In this document: in pieces, positions 8,186 through 18,027 of the stretch | Layout: the number at the start of each line of letters is the position of its first letter | Position numbering within the stretch: position 1 is the stretch's first letter | Origin: Gracilibacillus timonensis | Lineage (GTDB): Bacteria; Bacillota; Bacilli; Bacillales; Amphibacillaceae | Direction: 5' to 3' | DNA: 64,000 nucleotides | Assembly: GCF_900086715.1 (NCBI RefSeq) | Contig: NZ_FLKH01000012.1 | Span: 1,302,001 to 1,366,000 of the forward strand | Program-made: the position numbers and the translations under genes | The notes under the pieces: generated by a model | Told to the model about the DNA's origin: nothing | What the model saw: the letters and a program-made list of their open reading frames with translations, nothing else | Databases searched by the model: none

Positions 8186-8770
8186 CTATTCTGCCGCTAA
8201 CATACTGGCATAATTGGCAGCTACTTCTGACTCCATCACCGCCATGATCTCCCCACGTGCTTCTGCGTCCATCAAGGTCAATAGGGGAATAGCTACCTCA
8301 TCAGCAAGATTTTCAATAATTGGAGCTGCTTCTTCAGGTTTCATAGCTAGGAAGGATTCAGATAATTCTTCCAGATTGTCATCCTCTTCTTCTGGTGTTT
8401 CTTCACTGTTGCCCAGTTCCACACTCTCTACCGATGCCTCTGCTAATTCCTCTTCTAAATCGGTAACGGTACCTTGACTTGTCTCCAGCTCTACTTCCAG
8501 TTCCTCTACTCTTGCTTGCAATTGTTCAATCGATTGATCTCTGTTTGTCAGCTGGTGTTGATAGTAAGCTTCGTCGTCGGTTGTAACATATTCACTCAAA
8601 AATGGAACTTTATTAAGCGTCTCTTTTGTATGTTTCATCACATCTACGCCCATTACCGATAAAATAATCACCGTGATGATAGCTGCAAAAATCAATGGGA
8701 CAACAATCACCATCAACCATTGAAACATACCTGCCTTTTTCTCTTTCTGTTTAGATGAATTCTTTGCCAT
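8186..8770 (-). CDS. ylxF: Flagellar membrane protein YlxF/MotE-like (MgtE N-domain)
   Basis: A 194-residue single-span protein encoded between fliJ and fliK. It has a basic N-terminus, a transmembrane helix at about 16-41, a coiled-coil region at about 75-110 (Glu/Gln/Leu-rich) and an acidic linker. The C-terminal helical domain resembles the MgtE N-terminal domain and FliG-like armadillo repeats (FLAMKPEEAAPIIENL, then IPLLTLMDAEARGEIMAVM). YlxF is found in most Bacillaceae fla/che operons and is related to MotE-type proteins, but its exact role is not settled. Confidence 0.82.
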   Translation of the reverse strand: MAKNSSKQKEKKAGMFQWLMVIVVPLIFAAIITVIILSVMGVDVMKHTKETLNKVPFLSEYVTTDDEAYYQHQLTNRDQSIEQLQARVEELEVELETSQGTVTDLEEELAEASVESVELGNSEETPEEEDDNLEELSESFLAMKPEEAAPIIENLADEVAIPLLTLMDAEARGEIMAVMESEVAANYASMLAAE

Positions 8771-8784
8771 ATCTTCACCTGTCC

Positions 8785-9222
8785 TTACCTATGCATAAAC
8801 TGCCGCAGTGATATTTCGTCCATTACGAAAGCTTCCTTACGTTTTTCCATTTGATGAAAAGCCACCTTCTTTTTCTCAATTAACTTGTCGATTTTCTTGA
8901 CCTCGATATAATCTTCCGCTACTCGCTCTTGTAACGACTGCATCTTTGTTCTCGCTTGATTTACCTGTTGTTGCAGCGTGATAATAGATGGCGTTAAGAA
9001 ATCCAAATATTGATGATAAGAGCGTAGTGTCTCAATCGGAACAGATTGGGATAATGACTGCTTATATGCCTGTTCTATATCTTCTTTCTGCTTTAATAGA
9101 TCATACAATTGTTCAGCGCGTTGTTCGAAATCTGCTACTGCTTCTCTAAACGCTAATTCTGTTTGATCTTTTTCGTTATCCCTTATCCGTTTGATTTTTT
9201 CATAACCATGCCACTCTTCCAT
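8785..9222 (-). CDS. fliJ: Flagellar export chaperone FliJ
   Basis: FliJ is a coiled-coil protein that sits in the FliI ATPase ring and links it to the export gate. The 145-residue product is almost entirely helical and charged. It has a heptad-like pattern and the family N-terminus (KIKRIRDNEKDQTELAF). It follows fliI with a spacing of 6 bases. Sequence conservation in this family is low, so the identification leans on length, coiled-coil character and position directly after fliI. Confidence 0.88.
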   Translation of the reverse strand: MEEWHGYEKIKRIRDNEKDQTELAFREAVADFEQRAEQLYDLLKQKEDIEQAYKQSLSQSVPIETLRSYHQYLDFLTPSIITLQQQVNQARTKMQSLQERVAEDYIEVKKIDKLIEKKKVAFHQMEKRKEAFVMDEISLRQFMHR

Positions 9223-9228
9223 CTGTCA

Positions 9229-10539
9229 CTACCCTTTCTCTAACAATTTCTGCATTTGTTGGAGCACTTGATCTGGCTCTGCCGTTTCCTCTACCTCTTG
9301 TTTAAGAAAATCCATGATAGCTGGCTGCAGTTGAATAGCTTGATCGACTAATCGATTGGAGCCCTTTTTGTATGCCCCAATTTGGATTAATTCTTCATTG
9401 TCTTCAAATGTCGCTAATATCTGTCTCAAAGATTGTACAATCTGCAGTTGTTCCTTCGAGACAATCTCATTCATTACCCGGCTGACGGAGTGTAAGACAT
9501 TGATAGCTGGGAACTGACCTTTTTCTGCGAGCTTCCGATCCAATATAAAATGACCATCTAAAATCCCACGTGTCGTATCGGCAATCGGTTCATTAAAATC
9601 ATCGCCATCCACTAACACTGTATAAAACCCTGTAATCGAACCCCTCTCGTTCGTTCCCGCCCGCTCTAGCAAAGACGGCAACAGCGCAAACACGGATGGA
9701 GTATATCCCTTGGTGGTTGGAGGCTCTCCTATCGCCAGCCCGATTTCCCTTTGTGCCGTAGCTACTCTTGTGACGGAATCCATCATTAAATTGACGCTAT
9801 ACCCCAAATCCCGAAAATATTCACTAATCGCAGTTGCCGTATAGGCTCCTTTGATTCTCATCAGGGCGGATTGATCAGAAGTAGCCACCACCACAATCGA
9901 CTTTTTCAATCCTTCTTCGCCAAGATCTTTCTCGATAAATTCTTTCACTTCTCGTCCTCGTTCGCCGATTAAGGCAATCACATTGATGTCTGCCTCACTG
10001 TTACGAGCAATCATCCCCATTAATGTGCTTTTTCCAACACCGCTTCCCGCAAAAATACCAACTCTCTGACCTTTACCTACAGTTAGCATGCCATCAATCG
10101 CCTTTACACCAATGGGAATGGTCTCACGAATCCTTGGCCGCTCCAAAGGATTGGGAGGTGATTGTTCTGTCGGATACTCTATTAATCCTTTCGGCAGCGG
10201 GGCGCCATTCAAATAAGCACCAGTGGAATCAACTACTCCGCCAATCAACGGGCGTCCAATCTTGATTTGCAAGGGCTGTTTCGTCGCTTCTACCAAACAA
10301 CCTGAGGCAATATCATGCACACTTGTGTAAGGCATAAGTAACACCTTTTCTTGATAAAATCCGATGACTTCTGCTCGAATGCTCTGTCCCATCTTTTTTG
10401 TATGGATCAGACAGACTTCCCCAATCCGAGCTTCAGGACCCCTTGCTTCAATTAACAGTCCAATCACTCGGTCTACCTTGCCATATCGTTTGTACGTGTC
10501 TATTTGTTCTAGTTCACTCCATATTTTCGTGAGATTCAC
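9229..10539 (-). CDS. fliI: Flagellum-specific ATPase FliI
   Basis: FliI powers or regulates type III export of flagellar subunits and is a homologue of F1-ATPase beta. The 436-residue protein shows the N-terminal beta barrel and the Walker A loop AGSGVGKST at about residue 164. The Walker B region with MMDSVTRVA and the family block GEPPTTKGYTPSVFALLP follow. It is close to B. subtilis FliI over its length. The start lies inside the 3' end of fliH (26-base overlap), indicating translational coupling of the two partners. Confidence 0.97.
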   Translation of the reverse strand: MNLTKIWSELEQIDTYKRYGKVDRVIGLLIEARGPEARIGEVCLIHTKKMGQSIRAEVIGFYQEKVLLMPYTSVHDIASGCLVEATKQPLQIKIGRPLIGGVVDSTGAYLNGAPLPKGLIEYPTEQSPPNPLERPRIRETIPIGVKAIDGMLTVGKGQRVGIFAGSGVGKSTLMGMIARNSEADINVIALIGERGREVKEFIEKDLGEEGLKKSIVVVATSDQSALMRIKGAYTATAISEYFRDLGYSVNLMMDSVTRVATAQREIGLAIGEPPTTKGYTPSVFALLPSLLERAGTNERGSITGFYTVLVDGDDFNEPIADTTRGILDGHFILDRKLAEKGQFPAINVLHSVSRVMNEIVSKEQLQIVQSLRQILATFEDNEELIQIGAYKKGSNRLVDQAIQLQPAIMDFLKQEVEETAEPDQVLQQMQKLLEKG

Positions 10540-11281
10540 GTGTCATTTCCTCCGATATTTGAAAAAGACGTTTTCTGATTTCATCAAGCTGACTATCAAT
10601 CGAGGCGTCCACTTTTCCTGATGGTGTTTCGATCATCACTTGATAAGGATTTTTATCCTCCGCTGGGTAGATCATAAAATCTGTTTTATGATGAACGATC
10701 GCCTCGAGTTCATCTTTGTTCTCGATAAATAAAGGATATACACTATTTGGAACAAACAATTTAATTTGTGGATGGTCCTTTACCTGAGCAATTAATGACT
10801 TTGCCACTGGAATAAATTGTTCTTTATGAGACTTGAGTTCCTCATGCAATACTTTTTCTGCCACTGCTAATGCAATCTGCAGAATTGTCTCATCGCTTTT
10901 CACTACGATCTCACCATATTCTTGCTTTGCTATTTGCAACGTATCGTTTGCTTGTACAAGCAGATCTTGATATTGCTGTTGCCCATCTATCTCTCCTTGG
11001 GAATAGCCGTGCTGATAGCCCTCCTGCTGCGCTTGTTCTATGTATCGGGATCGTTCTTGCTCCCATTGAGCTTTTTGTTCTTCGATCGCTTGATTGGTCT
11101 CTTCTTTTTTCTGTTTCATATGTTGTTCTAATCGATCAAGTTCTGCCTGTTTATTGGTGATTTGCTTCTCCAAATCCATCGCCGTGTCGGCAGAAGACTT
11201 TACGGATGATTCGGGTTTTACCTGCACCTTTTTCAATTGAATTTCTCTTGCTGGAAGGGAAAAATTAGACAATAATATCAT
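10514..11281 (-). CDS. fliH: Flagellar assembly protein FliH
   Basis: FliH binds FliI and the C-ring and regulates the export ATPase. The protein (about 255 residues) has a long charged coiled coil in its first half, with a GYQHGYSQGEIDGQQQ turn of the FliH GxxxG type at about residues 89-104. The conserved C-terminal domain follows (ILQIALAVAEKVLHEEL). The start is uncertain: GGAGGAG lies only 2 bases before the ATG used here, whereas a TTG three codons later has a spacing of about 9 bases. Either start overlaps the fliG end. Confidence 0.9.
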   Translation of the reverse strand: MILLSNFSLPAREIQLKKVQVKPESSVKSSADTAMDLEKQITNKQAELDRLEQHMKQKKEETNQAIEEQKAQWEQERSRYIEQAQQEGYQHGYSQGEIDGQQQYQDLLVQANDTLQIAKQEYGEIVVKSDETILQIALAVAEKVLHEELKSHKEQFIPVAKSLIAQVKDHPQIKLFVPNSVYPLFIENKDELEAIVHHKTDFMIYPAEDKNPYQVMIETPSGKVDASIDSQLDEIRKRLFQISEEMTRESHENME

Positions 11282-12275
11282 CTCCTCCACCACGCGCGAT
11301 CACAATTTCACCAATCTCTTCCAACCTACGAATAACTGATACAATTCTTGATTGGGCTTCTTCAACATCTCGCAAGCGAACAGGTCCCATAAACTCCATT
11401 TCTTCTTTAAATGTTTCTGCCATCCTAGTAGACATGTTTTGGAAGACAACGTCCTTCACTTCATCACTTGCTACTTTCAAGGATAGTCTTAAATCATCAT
11501 TTTCCACTTCACGAATCACTCGCTGGATAGCTCGATTATCCAGAACCACAATATCTTCAAATACAAACATTCGTTTCTTAATCTCTTCTGCCAGTTCTGG
11601 ATCATCAATCTCTAAGGAATCCAAAATTGTCCGTTCTGTACTGCGATCCACTCCATTTAACACTTCAACTACTGCTTGAATACCACCTGTTTGTGTATAA
11701 TCTTGAGAAACCGTAGTTGACAGCTTTCTTTCCAAAACTTGCTCCACTTCGGCAATGATTTCCGGGGATGTTGAATCCATAATGGCAATCCTTCTAGCGA
11801 TATCCGCCTGCACCTCCGGTTGTAATTCCGATAATATTTGAGCCGACTGTTCGGCGTCTAAATAAGATAAGATAAGGGCAATCGTCTGTGGATGCTCATT
11901 TTGTATAAAATTGATGATTTGATTAGGCTCTGCCTTTCTAGCAAAATCGAACGGCCTCACCTGTAAGGAAGAAGTCAGACGATTTAAGATATCTTGAGCT
12001 TTCTCTTCTCCTAATGCCTTTTCAAGTACCGTTTTCGCATAACTGATACCGCCCTGTGAAATATAATCCTGCGCCATTGCTATCTCATGAAACTGTTCAA
12101 GAATCTCTTCTTTTTGACTGCCTTCCACCTTCTTCACAGAAGATATTTCCAGCGTCAATCTTTCCATTTCCTCTGGAGTCAAGTGTTTAAAAATCTGGGC
12201 AGAAACATCTGGGCCTAAAGAAATTAATAAAATAGCTGCCTTCTGTTTTCCTGTTAACACCTTTCTTTTAGCCAA
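11265..12275 (-). CDS. fliG: Flagellar motor switch protein FliG
   Basis: FliG is the C-ring protein that contacts the stator and transmits torque. The 336-residue product has the N-terminal MS-ring-binding domain (KQKAAILLISLGPDVSA) and the middle armadillo domain, with the EHPQTIALILSYL block of the family. The C-terminal torque domain contains charged helices (FKEEMEFMGPVRLRDVEEAQ). The start codon is TTG, preceded by a strong GGGGAGG at 9 bases, and reads MAKRKVLTG. It follows fliF directly. Confidence 0.96.
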   Translation of the reverse strand: MAKRKVLTGKQKAAILLISLGPDVSAQIFKHLTPEEMERLTLEISSVKKVEGSQKEEILEQFHEIAMAQDYISQGGISYAKTVLEKALGEEKAQDILNRLTSSLQVRPFDFARKAEPNQIINFIQNEHPQTIALILSYLDAEQSAQILSELQPEVQADIARRIAIMDSTSPEIIAEVEQVLERKLSTTVSQDYTQTGGIQAVVEVLNGVDRSTERTILDSLEIDDPELAEEIKKRMFVFEDIVVLDNRAIQRVIREVENDDLRLSLKVASDEVKDVVFQNMSTRMAETFKEEMEFMGPVRLRDVEEAQSRIVSVIRRLEEIGEIVIARGGGDDIIV

Positions 12276-12290
12276 AAATATTAACCTCCC

Positions 12291-13910
12291 CTAATCTTCC
12301 GTTAACCAAGATCTTAATAGTTTCGCAAATTCTTCTGGTTTTTCCTTTGCATATTTCTCTAACTGTTTCCTTCTCATACCTTCATCTGAGTCATCTGTAT
12401 GAGTAATCGGCGGAACGTCTTGCTCTTGTGACGCACTTTCTGTATGAGCAACTGGTGTCGTCGTTTCTTCCATTATTTCTTCATATTCCTGTTTCCTGCT
12501 CCTTCTCCACATCCAAATGACAAAAATAATCGCTAATAGCACGGCCCCTCCCAGTATGTATAGCCATGTTGGAATGCCAGGTGCCGCTGCTGTTGCTGCA
12601 GGAGTCTCCGTACCTTGAAAAGGTTGAAAAACAATCGAAACCTTCTCTTCCGGTTGGAATTCACCATATGATTTATCAATGGAAGTAGAGATAATCGAAT
12701 TCAGAATCGAAGCCACGCTTTGTTCAACGGCCTCCTGTTCTTGTGCCGTTAGTTGTTCCACTTCACCATTCTCCAGAAGACGCTGATTATCAATTGCTAC
12801 TTGAATACCTAAGTCCCTAATCTTATATGGACTCTCAACAATATCACGCTGGATGCGGTTCACTTCGTTATTTACGGATTCTTTGACTAATTCATAGTCA
12901 CCCACATTGCCATTTTGACCGGCCGGATAATTGGCGATCTCACCCTCGCCAACCCCTGCAGCTCCTTCCTCCGGTTGTTCACCGGTAAAGGACTCCGTTA
13001 TGGTTTCCACGCTAACTGGCAGTGTATCATCGTCCTCATTAACAGGCTCGACTAGTTCCTCCACACGTTGTTCTTGTGTAAAATCAATATCTGCCGTAGC
13101 GGAGATAGCCACCTTATCCATACCAATCATGGAACCAAGCATGCGCTGAACATTTCGTTCCATATCTTGCTCAATATCACCCTTGATCTGCTGTTGTGAC
13201 GTATAGGTAGAATCTGCTCCAAACGTGCCTTGATTGTCCAAGTCGACATACTCAAAGTTTTGATTCATGATCACTATGTCGTCGGTAGATAGGTTTGGCA
13301 TGGACTTCGATACAAGATGATACAATGCATTAACCTGACTTGGTTCAAATTGATAGCCCGGTGCCGTTTGAATAACAATCGACGCCGATGACGGCTGTTG
13401 CTCCTCTGCCATAAACACTGGCTCTGGTGCCACATTCAAGTTCACCTCTGCCCCATTAATTCCATCAATTTGAGAAATAAGGTTGGCAATTTCCGTTTGC
13501 ATGGCATCGGTTCGCATCACTTCAAATTCGTTATCTGTCACTCCCCACGAGCTATTCTCAGCAAAGAAAGAGTAGTCGATATTGCCACTATCCGGAATGC
13601 CCTGAGCAGCAAGATCTACTAACAGGGAATCTGCCATTTCTTCAGGCACTTCCACTCCAGTGCCGGCCTCGGTAATCTGGTAATCTACATTCCTAGCGTC
13701 AAGTTCCTCTGTGATTTGTCCCACTTCTTGCAGGGATAGATCATTATAAAGAACGACACGATCATTTTTTGATGTTGTAAGCACCGTCCCCAAGATAATC
13801 ACTGCTAATACTAAGCCTATTCCACCAAATAGGAATATTCGTTGCTTGTTAGAAAGTGACTGGTAGGACTTAGACAGTCGTTCCTGGGTCTGTTTTAGTT
13901 TTTCCTTCAT
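12291..13910 (-). CDS. fliF: Flagellar MS-ring protein FliF
   Basis: FliF forms the MS ring in the membrane on which the motor assembles. The 539-residue protein has transmembrane helices near the N-terminus (about 25-46) and near the C-terminus (about 445-465, before WRRSRKQ). Between them are ring-building domains with VNLNVAPEP and the YxPAGQNG-type loop region. The cytoplasmic tail binds FliG and ends in the conserved FAKLLRSWLTED. Length matches B. subtilis FliF (536 residues). It lies between fliE and fliG. Confidence 0.96.
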   Translation of the reverse strand: MKEKLKQTQERLSKSYQSLSNKQRIFLFGGIGLVLAVIILGTVLTTSKNDRVVLYNDLSLQEVGQITEELDARNVDYQITEAGTGVEVPEEMADSLLVDLAAQGIPDSGNIDYSFFAENSSWGVTDNEFEVMRTDAMQTEIANLISQIDGINGAEVNLNVAPEPVFMAEEQQPSSASIVIQTAPGYQFEPSQVNALYHLVSKSMPNLSTDDIVIMNQNFEYVDLDNQGTFGADSTYTSQQQIKGDIEQDMERNVQRMLGSMIGMDKVAISATADIDFTQEQRVEELVEPVNEDDDTLPVSVETITESFTGEQPEEGAAGVGEGEIANYPAGQNGNVGDYELVKESVNNEVNRIQRDIVESPYKIRDLGIQVAIDNQRLLENGEVEQLTAQEQEAVEQSVASILNSIISTSIDKSYGEFQPEEKVSIVFQPFQGTETPAATAAAPGIPTWLYILGGAVLLAIIFVIWMWRRSRKQEYEEIMEETTTPVAHTESASQEQDVPPITHTDDSDEGMRRKQLEKYAKEKPEEFAKLLRSWLTED

Positions 13911-13932
13911 TTTCTGCCCCCAAAATCATTTC

Positions 13933-14232
13933 TTACACTTGCATTCTCATTACTTCATTATAAGCGTCTACTGCCTTGCGCTGTACTTCTACCCCTGTTT
14001 GCAGGGTGATACTAGCTTTTTGGGCAGTAATCATGACATCATGTAAATCATCTATTTCGCCCGACGCTAACGCCTGCGTTTTTTGATCAGATGCTGCTTG
14101 AGCTTGGTTGATTTCTTCAATTGCCTGTTTTAACTGCTGAGTAAAGGCCTGCTGAGACTCTCCTACAGTAGGAGAAGCAGCAGGTGTCGATTGTAGTTTG
14201 GTTTGAATATTGTCTAGTGAATAGATGTTCAT
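13933..14232 (-). CDS. fliE: Flagellar hook-basal body protein FliE
   Basis: FliE links the MS ring to the proximal rod. The 99-residue protein ends with the family block, including DVMITAQKASITLQTGVEV and then VDAYNEVMRMQV, and has a short variable N-terminus. It lies between flgC and fliF with no break in the operon. Identification is by the C-terminal signature and position. Confidence 0.93.
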   Translation of the reverse strand: MNIYSLDNIQTKLQSTPAASPTVGESQQAFTQQLKQAIEEINQAQAASDQKTQALASGEIDDLHDVMITAQKASITLQTGVEVQRKAVDAYNEVMRMQV

Positions 14233-14257
14233 TTTTTGTCACGTCCTTCATTATGTA

Positions 14258-14713
14258 TTATTTACCAATCTCCAGTGCCTTCATCAACATCGTTTTGGAG
14301 GCATTGATCGATGTTACATTTGCCTCATAGGATCTGGTGGCACTCATCATATCGACCATCTCTTTTAAAGGATCAACATTTGGCAAGGCAACATACCCTT
14401 CTTCATCCGCATCTGGGTGGTTTGGATTAAACACCATCTTAAACGGTGCCTCATCCTCCGTTATTTGCGATACTTTCACTCCATTATTCACTACTCGGCC
14501 GGATCCTTGTGCTTGAGAAAGGGTAGAGGCAAAGGTTTGACCATTTTCTCCTAAGACCGTCATTTTCCTTTGATATGGTTGATATTCACCATCTTCGTTT
14601 ACTGTTGCTCGAGTGGTATCCGCATTGGCTATATTAGAAGAAATCACATCCATTCTCAGTCTCTGAGCAGTCAACCCACTTCCACTCGTATTCATTGCCT
14701 GGAATATTGACAT
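14258..14713 (-). CDS. flgC: Flagellar proximal rod protein FlgC
   Basis: Rod component of the basal body. The 151-residue protein has the rod-family N-terminus (SGLTAQRLRMDVISSNIAN) and the C-terminal pairing helix (DMMSATRSYEANVTSINAS). The FlgC-specific middle part contains FNPNHPDADEEGYVALPNV. Two bases separate its start from the flgB stop. Length is typical for FlgC in Bacillaceae. Confidence 0.96.
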   Translation of the reverse strand: MSIFQAMNTSGSGLTAQRLRMDVISSNIANADTTRATVNEDGEYQPYQRKMTVLGENGQTFASTLSQAQGSGRVVNNGVKVSQITEDEAPFKMVFNPNHPDADEEGYVALPNVDPLKEMVDMMSATRSYEANVTSINASKTMLMKALEIGK

Positions 14714-14714
14714 G

Positions 14715-15110
14715 TTAATTTCCTCCTCTAATTACGCTTTGCATACTACTAAACTTTCCATTAATTCTATCTACTAATGCCTGATAATAGATTTGGTTCT
14801 TGGCCAATTCTGTCATCTCATGATCAATATCCACATTATTCCCATTGTGATTATAAGTAGTGTTATTATTGGTAGTGATACGAAAGCTCTCTTGGTCTGA
14901 TGCAAAAGGCAGATGACGTTGATCCGTTCGTTTGGCTTGAAAAGGTTGTGACATTTCCGAGTTTAATATATCTTGAAATGCGACGTTTTTCGATTTGTAA
15001 TTGGGCGTATCCGCATTCGATATATTATTCGCGATTGTTTTGTTTTTTAATGAAGCATAGTTTAATGAATGTTCTAGTTGTTGAATGGTACCGCCAAATA
15101 AATTCATCAT
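14715..15110 (-). CDS. flgB: Flagellar proximal rod protein FlgB
   Basis: First gene of the fla/che operon, encoding a rod subunit. The 131-residue protein carries the rod signature (YASLKNKTIANNISNADT) and a C-terminal helix ending LVDRINGKFSSMQSVI. An ATGATG start follows GGAGG at 6 bases. A sigma-A-type promoter lies about 60 bases upstream. B. subtilis has the same gene order codY-flgB, but here more than 700 bases separate the two. Confidence 0.95.
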   Translation of the reverse strand: MMNLFGGTIQQLEHSLNYASLKNKTIANNISNADTPNYKSKNVAFQDILNSEMSQPFQAKRTDQRHLPFASDQESFRITTNNNTTYNHNGNNVDIDHEMTELAKNQIYYQALVDRINGKFSSMQSVIRGGN

Positions 15111-15168
15111 TTGAGTCCTCCATGTTTATTTCCGTCTAAGACTAATGTAATAAAACCATTTATCAAAT

Positions 15169-15197
15169 ATTGTAAGGGAAAAAAGGTTTATTGTCTA
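15169..15197 (-). promoter_or_regulatory. Putative sigma-A promoter of the fla/che operon
   Basis: Minus-strand hexamers TAGACA and TACAAT are separated by 17 bases, each one mismatch from the sigma-A consensus. They lie about 60-85 bases upstream of flgB. B. subtilis also drives fla/che from a sigma-A promoter. No convincing SigD site (TAAA, about 15 bases, GCCGATAT) was seen in this spacer. Confidence 0.65.
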
Positions 15198-15479
15198 TGA
15201 CTATTCGTCATATTTTTACGAAAACATTACATTTTTTTATCAAATCGATACTTTTTCACCATTATTCGCAATAAAACAACCTTGAAAATATGACTTTATT
15301 CCTAATGTATTTAGAAAATCGTGTATAAAGTAGGGGGAATTTTTCAGGAAGGTGATTTCTAATGAATAGCTTTTGTTTGGTAGAATATAGTGTATTTTTA
15401 ATCGAGCTTATCCATATTATGATTATGGTTGTTCATCTATTTCAAAATCAAAACATTTCAATGGCTATTGCGCTTCCAT

Positions 15480-15725
15480 TAATAAGATCAACCGGGCAAA
15501 TTCCGCCGGCCCCACGGTGGCGAGAGCGTTCTTTGCTCGAGTCGCTTGTTGACTTATGCCCCGCGGGTAAAAGCGCAACATATTCTCAGAGCGCTCGTTT
15601 AGCACAAAAAAACGGTCAAAGGCAACGACCAAAAGTGATTACTTTACATAATCCGCCTTATCGGCACCTGAATTCGTTTAAGGTCAAAATCGTTCCAAAA
15701 TCTATTACGGCAAGAATGATATACT
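15480..15725 (+). repeat. Repeat-like intergenic region between codY and flgB
   Basis: The 717-base codY-flgB spacer contains no gene that I can support. Bases 15505-15605 are more GC-rich than their surroundings (GCGAGAGCG and GAGCGCTCG blocks, a CCCCGCGGG core). From memory, this style resembles intergenic repeats common in Bacillaceae. Bases 15640-15722 are a degraded relative of the repeat at 27745-27920: shared blocks include CTTATCGG, AGGTCAAAATC and GCAAG followed by ATATAC. A 129-codon reading frame that runs through this region is discussed under rejected items. Confidence 0.5.
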
Positions 15726-15737
15726 TTTTAATATCAT

Positions 15738-15788
15738 TAAAAAACGGATGAAAAGGCACTCGATTTCTTTGCCTTTTCACCCGTTTAT
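15738..15788 (-). terminator. Rho-independent terminator after codY
   Basis: A long inverted repeat (arms AACGGATGAAAAGGCA and TGCCTTTTCACCCGTT, one mismatch, 11-base loop) lies about 45 bases beyond the codY stop. It is followed by a T-run in the minus direction. It closes the xerC-hslVU-codY operon. Confidence 0.85.
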
Positions 15789-15827
15789 TGGGAACAAACA
15801 GAACCTTCACCTTTTACAATCGTTCAC

Positions 15828-16601
15828 CTAGGACTGTTGTTCGATCGCTTCCTGAAATTTATCATTTAAAATTTTAATATAGGTCCCCTTCATACCCAAT
15901 GAGCGAGACTCAATTACACCTGCGCTTTCCAGTTTACGCAGTGCATTGACAATAACTGAGCGAGTGATGCCTACACGATCGGCGATTTTACTTGCCACCA
16001 GCAATCCTTCCTTATCTTCTAGTTCCTCGAAAATATGGGCAATGGCTTCTAGTTCACTATAAGAAAGAGAACGTATCGCCATTTGTACAATAGCGGCACT
16101 TCGGGCTTCTTCTTCAATAGCTGCAGATTTTTCATGAAGAATTTCGATCCCTACCACCGTGGCAGCATACTCTGCTAAAACGAGATCATCCTCACCAAAT
16201 CCTGTTGATAAACGGCTGAGTATCAGCGTTCCTAGCCGATCACCACTGCCTATAATCGGCACAATGGTTGTTAAGCCTTGTGCGAATAAATCCTTATTTT
16301 CCACTGGAAAGGCAGTGTGTTGACTGTTAATATCCAGATTGGTTGTTGTTTTCGTAATTTGAAATAAATTTTCCGTATACTCTGTTGGGAACTGCCTTTC
16401 TTCTAACATTCGTTTCATACGTTCATTTTCAATTTGCTGATTAATAGAAAAACCCAACAATCTACCGGTACGGCTAACGATAAATATATTCGACCCAATA
16501 ACGTCTCCCAACGTATGGGACATCTCACTAAAGTCTACCGGATTTCCCTTTGCCTTTTGAAGTAGTGTATTAATTTCCCTTGTCTTTTCTAATAGCTTCA
16601 T
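15828..16601 (-). CDS. codY: GTP- and branched-chain amino acid-sensing repressor CodY
   Basis: CodY is the global nutrient regulator of low-GC Firmicutes; it binds isoleucine/valine/leucine and GTP. The 257-residue protein starts [19 protein letters not shown] as in B. subtilis (259 residues). It has a GAF-type sensor domain (about 1-155) and a C-terminal winged helix whose recognition helix region reads [20 protein letters not shown]. The start chosen follows GGTGA; upstream in-frame residues are the tail of hslU in another frame. It is last in the xerC-hslV-hslU-codY operon and has its own terminator. Confidence 0.97.
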   Translation of the reverse strand: MKLLEKTREINTLLQKAKGNPVDFSEMSHTLGDVIGSNIFIVSRTGRLLGFSINQQIENERMKRMLEERQFPTEYTENLFQITKTTTNLDINSQHTAFPVENKDLFAQGLTTIVPIIGSGDRLGTLILSRLSTGFGEDDLVLAEYAATVVGIEILHEKSAAIEEEARSAAIVQMAIRSLSYSELEAIAHIFEELEDKEGLLVASKIADRVGITRSVIVNALRKLESAGVIESRSLGMKGTYIKILNDKFQEAIEQQS

Positions 16602-16617
16602 CTTTTCACCATCCAGT

Positions 16618-18012
16618 TTATAAAATAAATTGACTGAGGTCTTTATTAGTAGCAATCGACTGCAGTTTTTCATTCACATAATTTTCGGTTATTTCTATAT
16701 TGCCAACTCCGATGTCTGATGCTTCATATGAAAGTTCTTCCAACAACTTCTCTAAAATCGTATGCAATCTCCTTGCCCCAATGTTATCCGTCTCTTGATT
16801 CACTTGATAGGCTATTTCTGCTAAGCGATCGATTGCTTCAGCTGTAAATGAAATCGTGATACCTTCTGTTTCTAGCAAGGCTTCATATTGTTTAAGCAAA
16901 GCATTAGACGGCTCACGTAGAATTCGTTTGAAATCATCCACCGTAAGCTTTTCGAACTCAACCCGGATCGGAAAACGTCCTTGAAGCTCTGGAATCAAGT
17001 CAGATGGTTTCGACATATGAAAGGCCCCAGCAGCAATGAAAAGAATATGATCGGTTTTTACCGGGCCATATTTCGTGACAATGGAGGAGCCTTCTACGAT
17101 TGGCAAGATATCACGCTGTACACCCTCGCGAGACACATTGGCAGATTGTTCCTGTTTTACCGCTACTTTATCCATTTCATCAATGAAGATAATCCCCGAT
17201 TGTTCTGTTTTCTCCAAAGCTTGTTGAGTCACTTGGTCCATATCGATTAGTTTTTGTGCTTCTTGATTCGTTAACACTTCTCTTGCTTCCTTGACAGGGA
17301 GCTGACGATTTTTCTTTTTCTTAGGGAAAAGCTGCCCGAAAGCGTCCTGCATATTCATGCCCATTTGTTCCATTCCGGACCCCTGCATCATGTCAAACAT
17401 ATTAGGCGGCTGTTCTTCCACTTCAATCGTTATAACACGATCTTCTAGCTCTCCTAAATCTAATAAACGCTTCGTTTTCTTTCTCTGTTCCTTAATGGAA
17501 TCCTGCTCTTGGGTATCATCATTTTCTGTATCCTCTTGCTGATTAGGGTTCATAAAAATTTCAAAAGGATTCTTGGATGAGTTTTGCTTCTTTTTGGAGG
17601 GGACTAGTATTTCTACAATTCGTTGGTTTGCCTGCTTCTCTGCCTTATCCTTCACCTGTTCTGCTGCTTCTTCTTTGACCATTCGGACAGCGGTCTCCAC
17701 CAAGTCACGAACCATGGATTCCACATCACGTCCCACGTAACCAACCTCGGTATATTTGGTTGCTTCTACCTTGATAAATGGGGCTCCGACTAATTTTGCT
17801 ATCCTTCTGGCAATTTCAGTTTTACCTACCCCTGTTGGGCCGATCATTAGTATATTTTTGGGAACAATTTCATGGCGCAGTTCTTCCGTCAACTGCATAC
17901 GGCGATAACGATTTCGCAAAGCCACCGCTACCGATTTTTTGGCTTCTTGCTGACCAATGATATATTCATTAAGTTTGGTTACAATCTGTTTTGGTGTTAA
18001 ATTCATCGACAT
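16618..18012 (-). CDS. hslU: ATP-dependent protease ATPase subunit HslU (ClpY)
   Basis: HslU is the AAA+ unfoldase that feeds substrates to the HslV (ClpQ) peptidase. The protein has Walker [10 protein letters not shown] at about residue 62, Walker [12 protein letters not shown], the pore motif region GYVGRDVE, and the acidic inserted I-domain (about 140-240). The C-terminal end NKDLSQFIL docks into HslV. The ATG six bases after GAGGTG gives MSMNLTPKQ (464 residues); ATG two codons later is an alternative. It lies 15 bases after hslV. Confidence 0.97.
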   Translation of the reverse strand: MSMNLTPKQIVTKLNEYIIGQQEAKKSVAVALRNRYRRMQLTEELRHEIVPKNILMIGPTGVGKTEIARRIAKLVGAPFIKVEATKYTEVGYVGRDVESMVRDLVETAVRMVKEEAAEQVKDKAEKQANQRIVEILVPSKKKQNSSKNPFEIFMNPNQQEDTENDDTQEQDSIKEQRKKTKRLLDLGELEDRVITIEVEEQPPNMFDMMQGSGMEQMGMNMQDAFGQLFPKKKKNRQLPVKEAREVLTNQEAQKLIDMDQVTQQALEKTEQSGIIFIDEMDKVAVKQEQSANVSREGVQRDILPIVEGSSIVTKYGPVKTDHILFIAAGAFHMSKPSDLIPELQGRFPIRVEFEKLTVDDFKRILREPSNALLKQYEALLETEGITISFTAEAIDRLAEIAYQVNQETDNIGARRLHTILEKLLEELSYEASDIGVGNIEITENYVNEKLQSIATNKDLSQFIL

Positions 18013-18027
18013 CTCTTTCACCTCGCA

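Noticed and set aside
15338-15352. Possible CodY box (AATTTTTCAG-like) upstream of the fla/che region
   Set aside because: About four mismatches to the AATTTTCWGAAAATT consensus, and it lies far from the flgB promoter. Such matches are common by chance in AT-rich spacers.
15362-15751. Plus-strand reading frame of 129 codons between codY and flgB, with a fair AGGAAGGTGA ribosome site
   Set aside because: Its second half runs through GC-rich repeat-like sequence and the degraded R1 copy. Its composition is not protein-like and no family is recognisable. It could be a remnant, but I cannot support it as a gene.
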